64,000 bases of DNA from Symplocastrum torsivum CPER-KK1 (lineage in GTDB: Bacteria; Cyanobacteriota; Cyanobacteriia; Cyanobacteriales; Coleofasciculaceae). Under the pieces are notes generated by a model. It was not told the origin of the DNA and ran no database searches. It worked only from the letters and a program-made list of their open reading frames with translations. Of the stretch, positions 9,699-17,201 are shown in pieces (the stretch's first letter is position 1; the number at the start of each line of letters is the position of its first letter). Where the stretch lies: contig JAHHIF010000005.1 of NCBI GenBank assembly GCA_019358875.1, positions 124,001 to 188,000 of the forward strand. Reading direction: 5' to 3'. The translations under genes were made by a program, and so were the position numbers.

Positions 9699-9735
9699 TA
9701 ACGTTTACTATAAGCTTACAGCTCTGTTGGATGCC

Positions 9736-9807
9736 CTGAGCCGCAAAAGTCCATCGGCTCCTCTACATAAGAGGAAACTGATTGAGACAAACCTCGGCTC
9801 AGTTTTT
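9736..9807 (+). ncRNA. Branched hairpin ending in T-run, candidate RNA element
   Basis: CTGAGCCG (9736-9743) pairs with CGGCTCAG (9795-9802), followed at once by TTTTT. The enclosed segment contains CCTCT (9760-9764) with AGAGG (9770-9774). It looks like a structured element closed by a terminator-type stem, 85 bases before nrdR. It could be an attenuator or small RNA; no known family was recognised. Confidence 0.35.
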
Positions 9808-9891
9808 CGCATTTATTGACAGCCTCCTGACCAGAGCCTTCTCGTTGATTTGCTGCCTTTGAGTCCACAAAGCTAAAAAGGACTTTTCCCT

Positions 9892-10434
9892 ATGCGATGC
9901 CCCTATTGTCAGCACACCGATAGCCGTGTCCTTGAGTCCCGTTCGACGGAATCAGGGCAAAGTGTACGGCGACGGAGGGAGTGTTTGAGATGTAAACATC
10001 GCTTTACCACCTACGAACGGATTGAATTTGTACCACTAACCGTTGTTAAGCGAGATGGCAGGCGGGAATCATTTGACCGCTCCAAGCTACTACGTGGAAT
10101 TGTACGTGCTTGTGAAAAAACTGGCATCCCTCAAAGACGCCTAGAAGTTTTGGTGGAAGAGATTGAAGCCGAACTACAACACCGGTTTGGACGAGAAGTC
10201 AACAGTAATCAAGTGGGTGAATTAGTCCTGCGGTACCTGCGCGGCGAGAGTGAAGTCGCCTATGTGCGTTTTGCCTCAGTCTATCGACAGTTTCAAGGCA
10301 TCCGAGATTTTGTTGAGACATTGGATCATCTCCAAAGTGATGCTGAACTCATCGAAACTACCCAAGCCTCACCAACTGCCGTCTCAGAAGCTGAGCAACA
10401 GGAAGCCCCAGAGTCAGTGATGACACCCTCGTGA
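9892..10434 (+). CDS. nrdR: Transcriptional repressor NrdR
   Basis: Nucleotide-sensing repressor of ribonucleotide reductase genes. The 180-residue protein starts with the NrdR zinc ribbon (CPYC at residues 3-6, CLRC around 32-35) followed by RFTTYERIE, then an ATP-cone domain (about 49-139) with [16 protein letters not shown] and the [12 protein letters not shown] end motif. The C-terminal 30 residues, rich in Ala, Glu and Gln, extend beyond the roughly 150-residue bacterial norm. No ribonucleotide reductase gene lies in this window, and I saw no clear NrdR box upstream. Confidence 0.96.
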   Translation: MRCPYCQHTDSRVLESRSTESGQSVRRRRECLRCKHRFTTYERIEFVPLTVVKRDGRRESFDRSKLLRGIVRACEKTGIPQRRLEVLVEEIEAELQHRFGREVNSNQVGELVLRYLRGESEVAYVRFASVYRQFQGIRDFVETLDHLQSDAELIETTQASPTAVSEAEQQEAPESVMTPS

Positions 10435-10573
10435 GCTATCAGGTGAACCCGTTGTTCACTTAAAATCAACCGTTGCTGTAATCATTATCAAGCTGACAAA
10501 TAAGTAATCCAGCTTGAGTTATAATTACCTGTCTGGACTTTATTAAATATTTTAAAATAGGGTTGAGACAAAG

Positions 10574-10617
10574 CGATGTAGGTGTAGGCGGCACAAAGCC
10601 GAAGTGCGTGTACATCG
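10574..10617 (+). promoter_or_regulatory. Structured leader of rpsA
   Basis: CGATGTA (10574-10580) pairs with TACATCG (10611-10617) and encloses CGGC/GCCG (10589-10592 with 10598-10601). It ends just before an AGGAGG at 10620-10625, about 40 bases before the start codon. S1 genes are commonly autoregulated through leader RNA, so this is a candidate control element. Confidence 0.4.
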
Positions 10618-10665
10618 ACAGGAGGCATAGTCATTACGGAGATAAAACTAGGAATTACAACACAC

Positions 10666-11703
10666 ATGCTCAGTCAGAAAACAACCGCTACAGATATTGG
10701 CTTCACTCACGAAGATTTCGCCGCCCTCCTTGATCAGTATGATTATCACTTTAGTCCTGGCGATATTGTCGCGGGTACCGTATTCAGTTTGGAGCCGAGG
10801 GGCGCTCTGATTGACATTGGTGCGAAAACCGCTGCATATATTCCAATTCAGGAAATGTCAATCAACAGAGTTGACAACCCTGAAGAAGTCTTGCAGTCAA
10901 ACGAGACGCGGGAATTTTTCATTCTGACTGACGAGAATGAAGATGGACAACTAACCCTCTCTATCCGTCGCATTGAGTATATGCGAGCTTGGGAGCGAGT
11001 GCGGCAGCTACAGACGGAAGACGCTACTGTGCGCTCTCTTGTCTTCGCAACCAACCGTGGAGGAGCGTTGGTACGGATTGAGGGGCTGCGTGGCTTTATT
11101 CCCGGCTCTCATATCAGTACTCGTAAACCGAAGGAAGATTTGGTGGGAGAAGAACTGCCGCTGAAGTTCTTGGAGGTTGATGAAGACCGTAACCGTCTGG
11201 TTCTCTCACATCGTCGTGCGCTGGTTGAGCGCAAGATGAACCGCTTAGAAGTAGGTGAAGTGGTTATTGGTTCCGTTCGCGGCATCAAACCTTACGGTGC
11301 CTTCATCGACATTGGTGGTGTCAGTGGCTTGCTGCACATTTCTGAGATTTCCCACGATCACATTGATACGCCTCACAGCGTCTTTAATGTCAATGACGAA
11401 GTAAAAGTGATGATCATTGACTTGGATGCTGAAAGAGGTCGGATTTCTCTATCTACCAAGCAGTTAGAGCCAGAGCCAGGCGATATGATTAACAATCGTG
11501 ACCTGGTCTATGACAAGGCAGAAGAAATGGCAGAGAAGTACCGAGAGAAGATGCGTGCTGCTCAACAGCAACCAGCCGTTCTCGAACTCGAACCCGAACT
11601 CGAACCCGAACTCGAACCCGAAGCCGAACCTGAGAGTGAGATTGAGATTGAGCTTGAGCCTGAGGTGATGGAAGAAGAGATTGTTGCGGCTATCGAAGAA
11701 TAA
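10666..11703 (+). CDS. rpsA: 30S ribosomal protein S1
   Basis: S1 helps mRNA bind the 30S subunit. The 345-residue protein has three S1 OB-fold repeats, as usual in cyanobacteria and chloroplasts rather than the six of E. coli: about 30-100 (VFSLEPRGALIDIGAKTAAY), 115-180 (LVFATNRGGALVRIEGLRGF) and 195-265 (SVRGIKPYGAFIDIGGVSG). After about residue 305 comes a strongly acidic Glu/Leu/Pro tail encoded by a 12-bp tandem repeat. A strong terminator follows. The 231-base leader is structured. Confidence 0.96.
   Translation: MLSQKTTATDIGFTHEDFAALLDQYDYHFSPGDIVAGTVFSLEPRGALIDIGAKTAAYIPIQEMSINRVDNPEEVLQSNETREFFILTDENEDGQLTLSIRRIEYMRAWERVRQLQTEDATVRSLVFATNRGGALVRIEGLRGFIPGSHISTRKPKEDLVGEELPLKFLEVDEDRNRLVLSHRRALVERKMNRLEVGEVVIGSVRGIKPYGAFIDIGGVSGLLHISEISHDHIDTPHSVFNVNDEVKVMIIDLDAERGRISLSTKQLEPEPGDMINNRDLVYDKAEEMAEKYREKMRAAQQQPAVLELEPELEPELEPEAEPESEIEIELEPEVMEEEIVAAIEE
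11581..11625 (+). repeat. 12-bp tandem repeat in the rpsA tail
   Basis: GAACTCGAACCC-type 12-mers repeat about three times in frame, encoding Glu-Leu-Glu-Pro units, followed by degenerate copies. It probably expands and contracts by slippage without breaking the frame. Confidence 0.75.
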
Positions 11704-11745
11704 TCTTTCAGTTGATTATTCGTGATTGAATCATCAAGATATTGT

Positions 11746-11773
11746 AAAAAGAGGGAGTTTCCCTCTTTTTTTT
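11746..11773 (+). terminator. Rho-independent terminator of rpsA
   Basis: AAAAAGAGGG (11746-11755), loop AGTTT, CCCTCTTTTT (11761-11770) and further T. A textbook intrinsic terminator 43 bases after the rpsA stop codon. Confidence 0.85.
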
Positions 11774-11805
11774 GTAGCTATGTCAGGGAGATAGGAGAGT
11801 AGCAC

Positions 11806-12546
11806 TTGGTAACGATTCGCTGTCGAGATGTCACGTTTCCTAATATTCAGGCGATCATTTTTGATAAAGATGGCACGTTAGAAGATTCTCAGAACTTTTT
11901 GAGAGAACTAGGCCACAAGCGATCGCGTCTGATCGATGCTCAAATTCCTGGCATCGGAGAACCATTGCTGATGGCTTTTGGCATCAATGGTGACACCCTC
12001 GACCCAACAGGTTTGATCGCAGTAGGTAGCCGCCGTGAAACGGAAATCGCGGCAGCGGCTTATATTGCTGAAACAGGTCGAGGTTGGATAGAGTCACTTG
12101 CGATCGCGCATAGTGCCTTTGAAGAAGCCGATCGCTATCTCAAAGACACGGCTAATACTTCACCCCTGTTTGCGGGTAGCTTGGATGTGCTGAAAGTTCT
12201 CTATGACGCTGATTTGAAATTGGGAATCCTCTCAGCCGCGAGAACCGCCAATGTCCAAGCCTTTGTCAAGCGTCATCAGCTTGAACCTTACATCCAGTTA
12301 TGCCAAGGCGTTGATGAGGGTCCGAGTAAGCCTGACCCGACCCTATTTCTCCAAGCCTGCCAAAGCCTAGGTGTTGAACCCGCGTCAACCCTAATGGTTG
12401 GGGACTCTGCGGGTGATATTGAAATGGCACGACGTGCAGGTGCGGCAGGTTGTATTGGCATTTGTTGGGGAACACCCGCCGCCGCACATTTAGAAGCCGC
12501 AGATGTTGCGATTTCCCAACTTGATGAAATCCTAGTGCTGGAATAG
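11806..12546 (+). CDS. HAD family hydrolase
   Basis: A 246-residue haloacid dehalogenase-type phosphatase. Motif I is AIIFDKDGTLEDS (nucleophile and acid/base Asp near residues 20 and 22), motif II GILSAARTANV (Ser/Ala), motif III around EGPSKPDP (Lys), and motif IV LMVGDSAGDIEMARRAG. The helical cap between motifs I and II is of the phosphoglycolate phosphatase/beta-phosphoglucomutase type, so the substrate may be a small phosphorylated sugar or acid, but it cannot be named. The start is TTG, with AGGAGAG about seven bases upstream; no ATG lies nearby in frame. It follows the rpsA terminator and so has its own transcript. Confidence 0.88.
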   Translation: MVTIRCRDVTFPNIQAIIFDKDGTLEDSQNFLRELGHKRSRLIDAQIPGIGEPLLMAFGINGDTLDPTGLIAVGSRRETEIAAAAYIAETGRGWIESLAIAHSAFEEADRYLKDTANTSPLFAGSLDVLKVLYDADLKLGILSAARTANVQAFVKRHQLEPYIQLCQGVDEGPSKPDPTLFLQACQSLGVEPASTLMVGDSAGDIEMARRAGAAGCIGICWGTPAAAHLEAADVAISQLDEILVLE

Positions 12547-12631
12547 CGGCACGGTTCGGTGCCATCCTCCTACAGGCTACTAGCGAGCGGCTGGAAACTT
12601 TACTGAGGGTAAGTTAGTAAAACTGAGAAGT

Positions 12632-13195
12632 ATGCTACAAACACCATCCAAACCCATCACATTAGAAGAATTTCTGAGGCTACCAGAAACGAAACCTGCC
12701 AGCGAGTACATTAATGGACAAATTATTCAGAAGCCAATGCCACAGGGAAAGCACAGCACGATTCAGGGTGAACTGGTTACAGCTATCAATGGTGTCATGA
12801 AGCCTCAGCACATTGCACGCGCTTTTCCAGAACTGCGGTGTACTTTTGGCGGACGCTCAACGGTGCCTGGTGTGTCTGTGTTTGTTTGGCAGCGAATTCC
12901 CCGTGATGAGAATGGGGCAATTGCTAACATTTTTCGATTAGCCCCTGATTGGACAATTGAAATCTTGTCACCTGACCAAAGCCAAACGAAAGTCACGAAA
13001 AATATTCTGCACTGCCTGAAATACGAGACTCAAATGGGTTGGCTAATTGATCCGGAGGAACAAACGGTGTTTGTTTATCGCGCAAACCAACAGCCAGAAG
13101 TGTTTGATGAACCAGAACAGCAACTTCCTGTGCCATCGTTTGCCAGTGAGGTACGGCTGAGTGTAGGGGAATTGTTTGGTTGGCTATTGGAGTAA
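12632..13195 (+). CDS. Uma2 family (DUF820) putative endonuclease, possibly inactive
   Basis: Uma2/DUF820 proteins are PD-(D/E)XK-fold proteins present in many copies in cyanobacteria; their cellular role is unknown. The 187 residues show the family layout: ITLEEFLRLPETKPASEYING, GKHSTIQGELVTAIN, RSTVPGVSVFVWQRIP, PDWTIEILSPDQS, and the ending LSVGELFGWLLE. The family usually has Asp in the strand read here as VPGVSVF (a GGT codon where GAT is expected), and this Asp is thought to bind metal; the downstream Glu in TIEILSP is kept. It stands alone between a HAD gene and a convergent ABC exporter. Confidence 0.88.
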   Translation: MLQTPSKPITLEEFLRLPETKPASEYINGQIIQKPMPQGKHSTIQGELVTAINGVMKPQHIARAFPELRCTFGGRSTVPGVSVFVWQRIPRDENGAIANIFRLAPDWTIEILSPDQSQTKVTKNILHCLKYETQMGWLIDPEEQTVFVYRANQQPEVFDEPEQQLPVPSFASEVRLSVGELFGWLLE

Positions 13196-13286
13196 ATCCA
13201 ATTCGGTAATGGTGCGTCACGACAAACCTAAGGCACTCTACCAAATTACTCAACCCAACCGACTAACGCCCCCACTCAACTACACC

Positions 13287-15299
13287 TTAAGCAGACTTTA
13301 TGTTTTCTTCCAAAACCTCTAAATTCTTGAGCAGACGAATGGCTGATTGATACGCTTCCTCGGTTAATTCCTGCCGTTCTTCGCTACTCTCTACTAAGTC
13401 ATCTACGACTAATCCTAAGAAGCCAATCATCGGGTTAAGACGAGTCCGAATCTCATAAGAGGTTTGGACTAAAACATCATTAACAGCCGCGTTCGTCACA
13501 CCATCGGCGTTTCGATCAAATTGCATCCAATACAAACGAGTGTAGTAACCGCCTTTTTTGAGGAGTTCCTCATGCGTGCCAAGTTCTACCACTCGTCCTT
13601 TATCCATGACAGCGATTTGATTGGCTTTCTGGATTGTCGAGAGTCGGTGAGCAATCACAATTGTAGTGCGATCGCGACAGAGTTCATCAATTGCCTGTTG
13701 CACCAAGCGTTCGGAAACGGTATCTAAGGCACTTGTTGCCTCATCCAAGATTAAAATGTCAGGGTTACGCAAGAGGGCGCGTGCGATCGCCATTCGTTGC
13801 CGTTGTCCCCCTGATAGCATCACGCCGCGATCTCCAATTTCTGTATCAAACCCTTGTGGTAACTGAACAATAAACTCATACGCATTAGCACGTTTTGCCG
13901 CCTCAACGATTTCATCCTCTGTAACATCCTCTCGTCCATAAGCAATATTGTTACGAACTGAGGTATTAAATAAGAAGGTATCTTGGCTGACAATCCCCAT
14001 CGCTTGCCGAAGCGATCGAATATCATACTCCCTTAAATCTTTTCCATCCAAGGTAATACGACCCTTAATCGGGTCATAAAATCTTGGCATCAAATCTGCT
14101 AGCGTTGACTTTCCCGCACCAGAAGCTCCTACTAAAGCAAGAGTTGTCCCTTTTGGTACCCATAAATTAACCTCATTAAGTACCAAATTTTCATGTCCAG
14201 GATAGGCAAACGATACATCTTCTAGACGAATTCCTTGCTCTATTTTTGTATATAAGCTCTGACCATTAGCCATAAACGGCTTATCATTTCGCTGCAAGAA
14301 ATCTGCAACAATTGCTGTACTAGGAGCCGAGTTAGCAAATCCACTTCTTTGTGTATTCAACTGACTCACAACTGGCAGTAACCGAAAAAGTACAGCTAGA
14401 TAAATCAGTAAAACAGTCGAGAGAGATTCTATCTCCTGCAAAAACAACGTTTTTCCCAAATAGACAATTGCTAAGATTGCCAAAATCCCTGCCACTTCAT
14501 TAATCGGTCCAATAGCGGCAAAATTAGCTTGTGACTGATAATCTGCTCGTTCTCGTTCGTCAATCAGTCTTTCGATGCGTTGATATTCAACCTTTTCATT
14601 CCCAACCGCTTTGATGAGACGTATACCTGTCAGTATTTCTAGTAAAGCTGTGGAGTAAGCACCTGACTTTTCCGAGAGTACCTTCCCAAATCCTTTAGCA
14701 CGTCTCACAAAATACTGATTGAGCAAAGTTACTAATAATAATAAAGCTGTAGAAGCAATAGTTAATTTCCACGATATTGATATTAAAATGCCAATAAATA
14801 CCAAGATTGTAACTGAGGTTGTAAAAACTTGGATAGCAATTCTAATTGCCCCCGCAGCCCGACCGACTTCTCCTCCGATTCTATTGATAATTTCTCCAAC
14901 TTTTATTTTTGCATAATAATCTAAGTCAACTTCCAGTAATAACTGAATTCCTGCTTTCCTAATATCATTAACAAGTTTCCTTGAAAGAAGACTAGAGGTC
15001 AGGAGGTTAACATAATTAGCAATATTCTTGAGGACGATAGCTAGAATGACAGCCAACATCATTAAGGCGAGGTGATTGCCACCTCGATCACCGTTAAAAA
15101 GAGATAACGCTTTTTGAATGATTGGCGGTCCTCCTTCTAGATTAATGTTATCTTGACCTAGAAATCCTAAGACTAAAGGCACAATTAGCGTTATTCCAAC
15201 ACCATTAAAAAGAGCGCTAGAAAAGCCAAGAATTATAGTAAAAACAATCCAGCTAGGATAGCGTAGTGCATAACTCAGAAGTAGCTGATTAGGGGACAT
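13287..15299 (-). CDS. ABC exporter (permease-ATPase) with HisKA-like C-terminal tail
   Basis: A 670-residue half-transporter. Residues about 1-325 form a six-helix ABC exporter membrane domain. Residues about 350-590 form the ATPase: VGASGAGKSTLADL (Walker A), SQDTFLFN (Q-loop), LSGGQRQRMAIARALL (signature), ILILDEATSALD (Walker B) and the IAHRLST switch His. The type matches lipid, polysaccharide and HepA-like exporters. The last 70 residues are unusual: SYEIRTRLNP (about 614-623), then a second helix ending in AIRLLKNLEVLEENI, resembling a histidine kinase dimerisation domain with Tyr where the phosphorylated His should be. Two glycosyltransferases follow on the same strand, suggesting export of a cell-surface glycan or glycolipid. 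Confidence 0.9.
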   Translation of the reverse strand: MSPNQLLLSYALRYPSWIVFTIILGFSSALFNGVGITLIVPLVLGFLGQDNINLEGGPPIIQKALSLFNGDRGGNHLALMMLAVILAIVLKNIANYVNLLTSSLLSRKLVNDIRKAGIQLLLEVDLDYYAKIKVGEIINRIGGEVGRAAGAIRIAIQVFTTSVTILVFIGILISISWKLTIASTALLLLVTLLNQYFVRRAKGFGKVLSEKSGAYSTALLEILTGIRLIKAVGNEKVEYQRIERLIDERERADYQSQANFAAIGPINEVAGILAILAIVYLGKTLFLQEIESLSTVLLIYLAVLFRLLPVVSQLNTQRSGFANSAPSTAIVADFLQRNDKPFMANGQSLYTKIEQGIRLEDVSFAYPGHENLVLNEVNLWVPKGTTLALVGASGAGKSTLADLMPRFYDPIKGRITLDGKDLREYDIRSLRQAMGIVSQDTFLFNTSVRNNIAYGREDVTEDEIVEAAKRANAYEFIVQLPQGFDTEIGDRGVMLSGGQRQRMAIARALLRNPDILILDEATSALDTVSERLVQQAIDELCRDRTTIVIAHRLSTIQKANQIAVMDKGRVVELGTHEELLKKGGYYTRLYWMQFDRNADGVTNAAVNDVLVQTSYEIRTRLNPMIGFLGLVVDDLVESSEERQELTEEAYQSAIRLLKNLEVLEENIKSA

Positions 15300-15410
15300 A
15301 TGGTAGTGCCTGGTGTGAAATACAATACAAAGCTTTCAGATAAACTTATAGCGGGTTTCAGTTGGATGAGGTAGAGATTAGGGGCTTGAAACCTAGAGAG
15401 AGCAAGAAAA

Positions 15411-15437
15411 ACAAAAAAGCTGATATCTGACAGCTTT
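15411..15437 (-). terminator. Terminator of GT4 gene
   Basis: On the minus strand AAAGCTG pairs with CAGCTTT (plus coordinates 15431-15437 and 15416-15422) and is followed by TTTTG. It begins 10 bases after the glycosyltransferase stop. The loop and stem derive from an AGCTGATAGCTG-type intergenic repeat also seen near 28340. Confidence 0.65.
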
Positions 15438-15446
15438 CTACTATAT

Positions 15447-16616
15447 TTAGTTAAGCTCTACAAGAACATCCGAAAGAATTGCCGCCATTGTATCAATACT
15501 ATAGTGTTCGATACATCGCTTCCTCGCTTGAACTCCTTGAGCATTTGCAGCATCTAGGTTTTGAAATATCCATTGAATTTTTTGGGCAAGTTGTTCGGGA
15601 GAACTTGGATCAACGAGATAACCTGTATCCCCTAAAATTTCTGGGATGTCACCAACACGAGTAGATAAAATTGGCTTTGCCATCGCCATCCCATCAGTCA
15701 ATTTGAGAGGAAACTGCGCTCTAGTTTCAGGAGAATCTCGCTGGGGAACGACAATAATGTGAGCAGAAGATACAATCTCAGGCATCATCTGCACTGAACA
15801 CCGAGGTAACTGGATTATCCAATGTCCCCAACGTTGAATTAATTGCTGATCATAGTCATCATAAGGACTGCCACCAACAATCACTAGTCTCAAATCAGGC
15901 TCATTCAAGTAATCTAGCGCTATCAAAACATCTTCTAGACCTTTATAAGGGCGTGGCGCTCCAGGAAACATTAAAATTCGGTATCCTGAGAGGTTGAAGC
16001 GAGTTCTACTAATTTCAGCGTCATAGCGTTCTGGGTCAAATAAAGAGATATTTTTACCATTCGGAACAATAATTCCCCCAAAACGCTTCTGAAGAAAACT
16101 AGTATGTACTGTTACAGCATCAGCTTTGCTAATTAACTTTTCCATCCATTGCAGGTACAGTGGATGATCAGGTCGCCTCAACGCTCCTTCTTTTTTTAGC
16201 AAGTCTCTTGCTAATTGCTTGGGTGTGGGATAATACTGCCAGTCATCTCCGCCATACCAGCTCAATTCCCAATCATCAATATCTAAGATGACTGGTAGAC
16301 GGCTAAACAATTTTTTCAGTAAGGCTAAGCCGAAGCTAGCTGGTTGAGGTTTAATCGCGTAGATAAAATCTCCATCAATTTTATTTAGAAGTTGAGCAAC
16401 TGGTTTAAAAAATTCCGGATACTTGCCACCTGTTACCGAATAAATAGGTAAGTCTGAAGGAACGGCTGTGTATAGGGGTTGGTCAAATAGAAAGCCAAGC
16501 ACTTCAACTTCATAGTTAAGTTTCCTCAAAGCCTCACTGAGTAAAGAAGCCCGGATTATTCCATCATTTGCTGATAAATTCCATACGAGTAGCGACACCT
16601 TTAATCTGTCTTTCAT
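15447..16616 (-). CDS. Glycosyltransferase family 4 protein
   Basis: A 389-residue GT-B fold enzyme that transfers a sugar from an activated donor to an unidentified acceptor. The N-terminal Rossmann half starts with KVSLLVWNLSANDGIIRASL, and the C-terminal half shows the GT4 signs FPGAPRPYKGLEDVLIAL, DLRLVIVGGSP and the donor-binding end motif around ETRAQFPLKLTDGMAMAKPI and VGDIPEILGDTGYLV. No signal peptide; cytoplasmic or peripheral at the membrane. It lies downstream of the ABC exporter in the same direction with its own terminator, so the two may form one surface-glycan unit. Donor and acceptor cannot be told from sequence. Confidence 0.9.
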   Translation of the reverse strand: MKDRLKVSLLVWNLSANDGIIRASLLSEALRKLNYEVEVLGFLFDQPLYTAVPSDLPIYSVTGGKYPEFFKPVAQLLNKIDGDFIYAIKPQPASFGLALLKKLFSRLPVILDIDDWELSWYGGDDWQYYPTPKQLARDLLKKEGALRRPDHPLYLQWMEKLISKADAVTVHTSFLQKRFGGIIVPNGKNISLFDPERYDAEISRTRFNLSGYRILMFPGAPRPYKGLEDVLIALDYLNEPDLRLVIVGGSPYDDYDQQLIQRWGHWIIQLPRCSVQMMPEIVSSAHIIVVPQRDSPETRAQFPLKLTDGMAMAKPILSTRVGDIPEILGDTGYLVDPSSPEQLAQKIQWIFQNLDAANAQGVQARKRCIEHYSIDTMAAILSDVLVELN

Positions 16617-16856
16617 TAATCTCGGCTATTTCAGAAATTAGGTAGATGTCAGCATCCAGATAAATAATTTTTTCAAAGATGATTCCTGCTAGAAAGCTAC
16701 TGTGTTCGCAAGCCTAAGAGCTTATTCCCAAAAAAACTTCCTCTCCTTCCTCCAGGAGGGGTAGAGAGGATCGATCCAGAATAACACCTTCCGAACTTAG
16801 GATTGACTTCACAAAAAGCTCTAAAACAAAACTTGTATTAGTCAGTTTTACTTAAT

Positions 16857-17063
16857 CTAATCAAGAATCTTTATACGACCTGTTTGGATATCGTCAAAGA
16901 CACGATTGATTTGATGGCGTTCTTCATCAGTCACCCTGTAGTCAGAAAGGATGGTGGTAACTAACTGTAGATGCTCTATACGGCTTAATTGACCAGAATT
17001 AAGAATTCTGTCTACGATTTGCTTGAGCGTTTGAGGAAATTGACCCTGAATATCTCCTGCCAT
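16857..17063 (-). CDS. Small conserved hypothetical protein
   Basis: A 68-residue, probably all-helical soluble protein: residues 8-30 (FPQTLKQIVDRILNSGQLS) and 30-60 (LQLVTTILSDYRVTDEERHQI) suggest two or three amphipathic helices. It ends GRIKILD. I recall such small proteins in cyanobacteria but no assigned function. It has a clean ATG and sits between two glycosyltransferase genes on the same strand, with 240 bases of gap to the upstream-coordinate neighbour. The coding call rests on amino-acid composition and conservation from memory. Confidence 0.65.
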   Translation of the reverse strand: MAGDIQGQFPQTLKQIVDRILNSGQLSRIEHLQLVTTILSDYRVTDEERHQINRVFDDIQTGRIKILD

Positions 17064-17201
17064 TAGTGGCTGGTCACATAATAACGTTTTGGTTTTCTGG
17101 CTGTTGTCTTTTATTGTCTACTAAAATAACTGGCTTGGCACGAGTGCTACATCAACCTTTTCCCTTTCTCCCTGACCATTTCCCCTTCTCAATCGCGACT
17201 C

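Noticed and set aside
9619..9735. psbN or psbH after psbT
   Set aside because: No short membrane-protein frame is present; cyanobacteria often keep these genes elsewhere.
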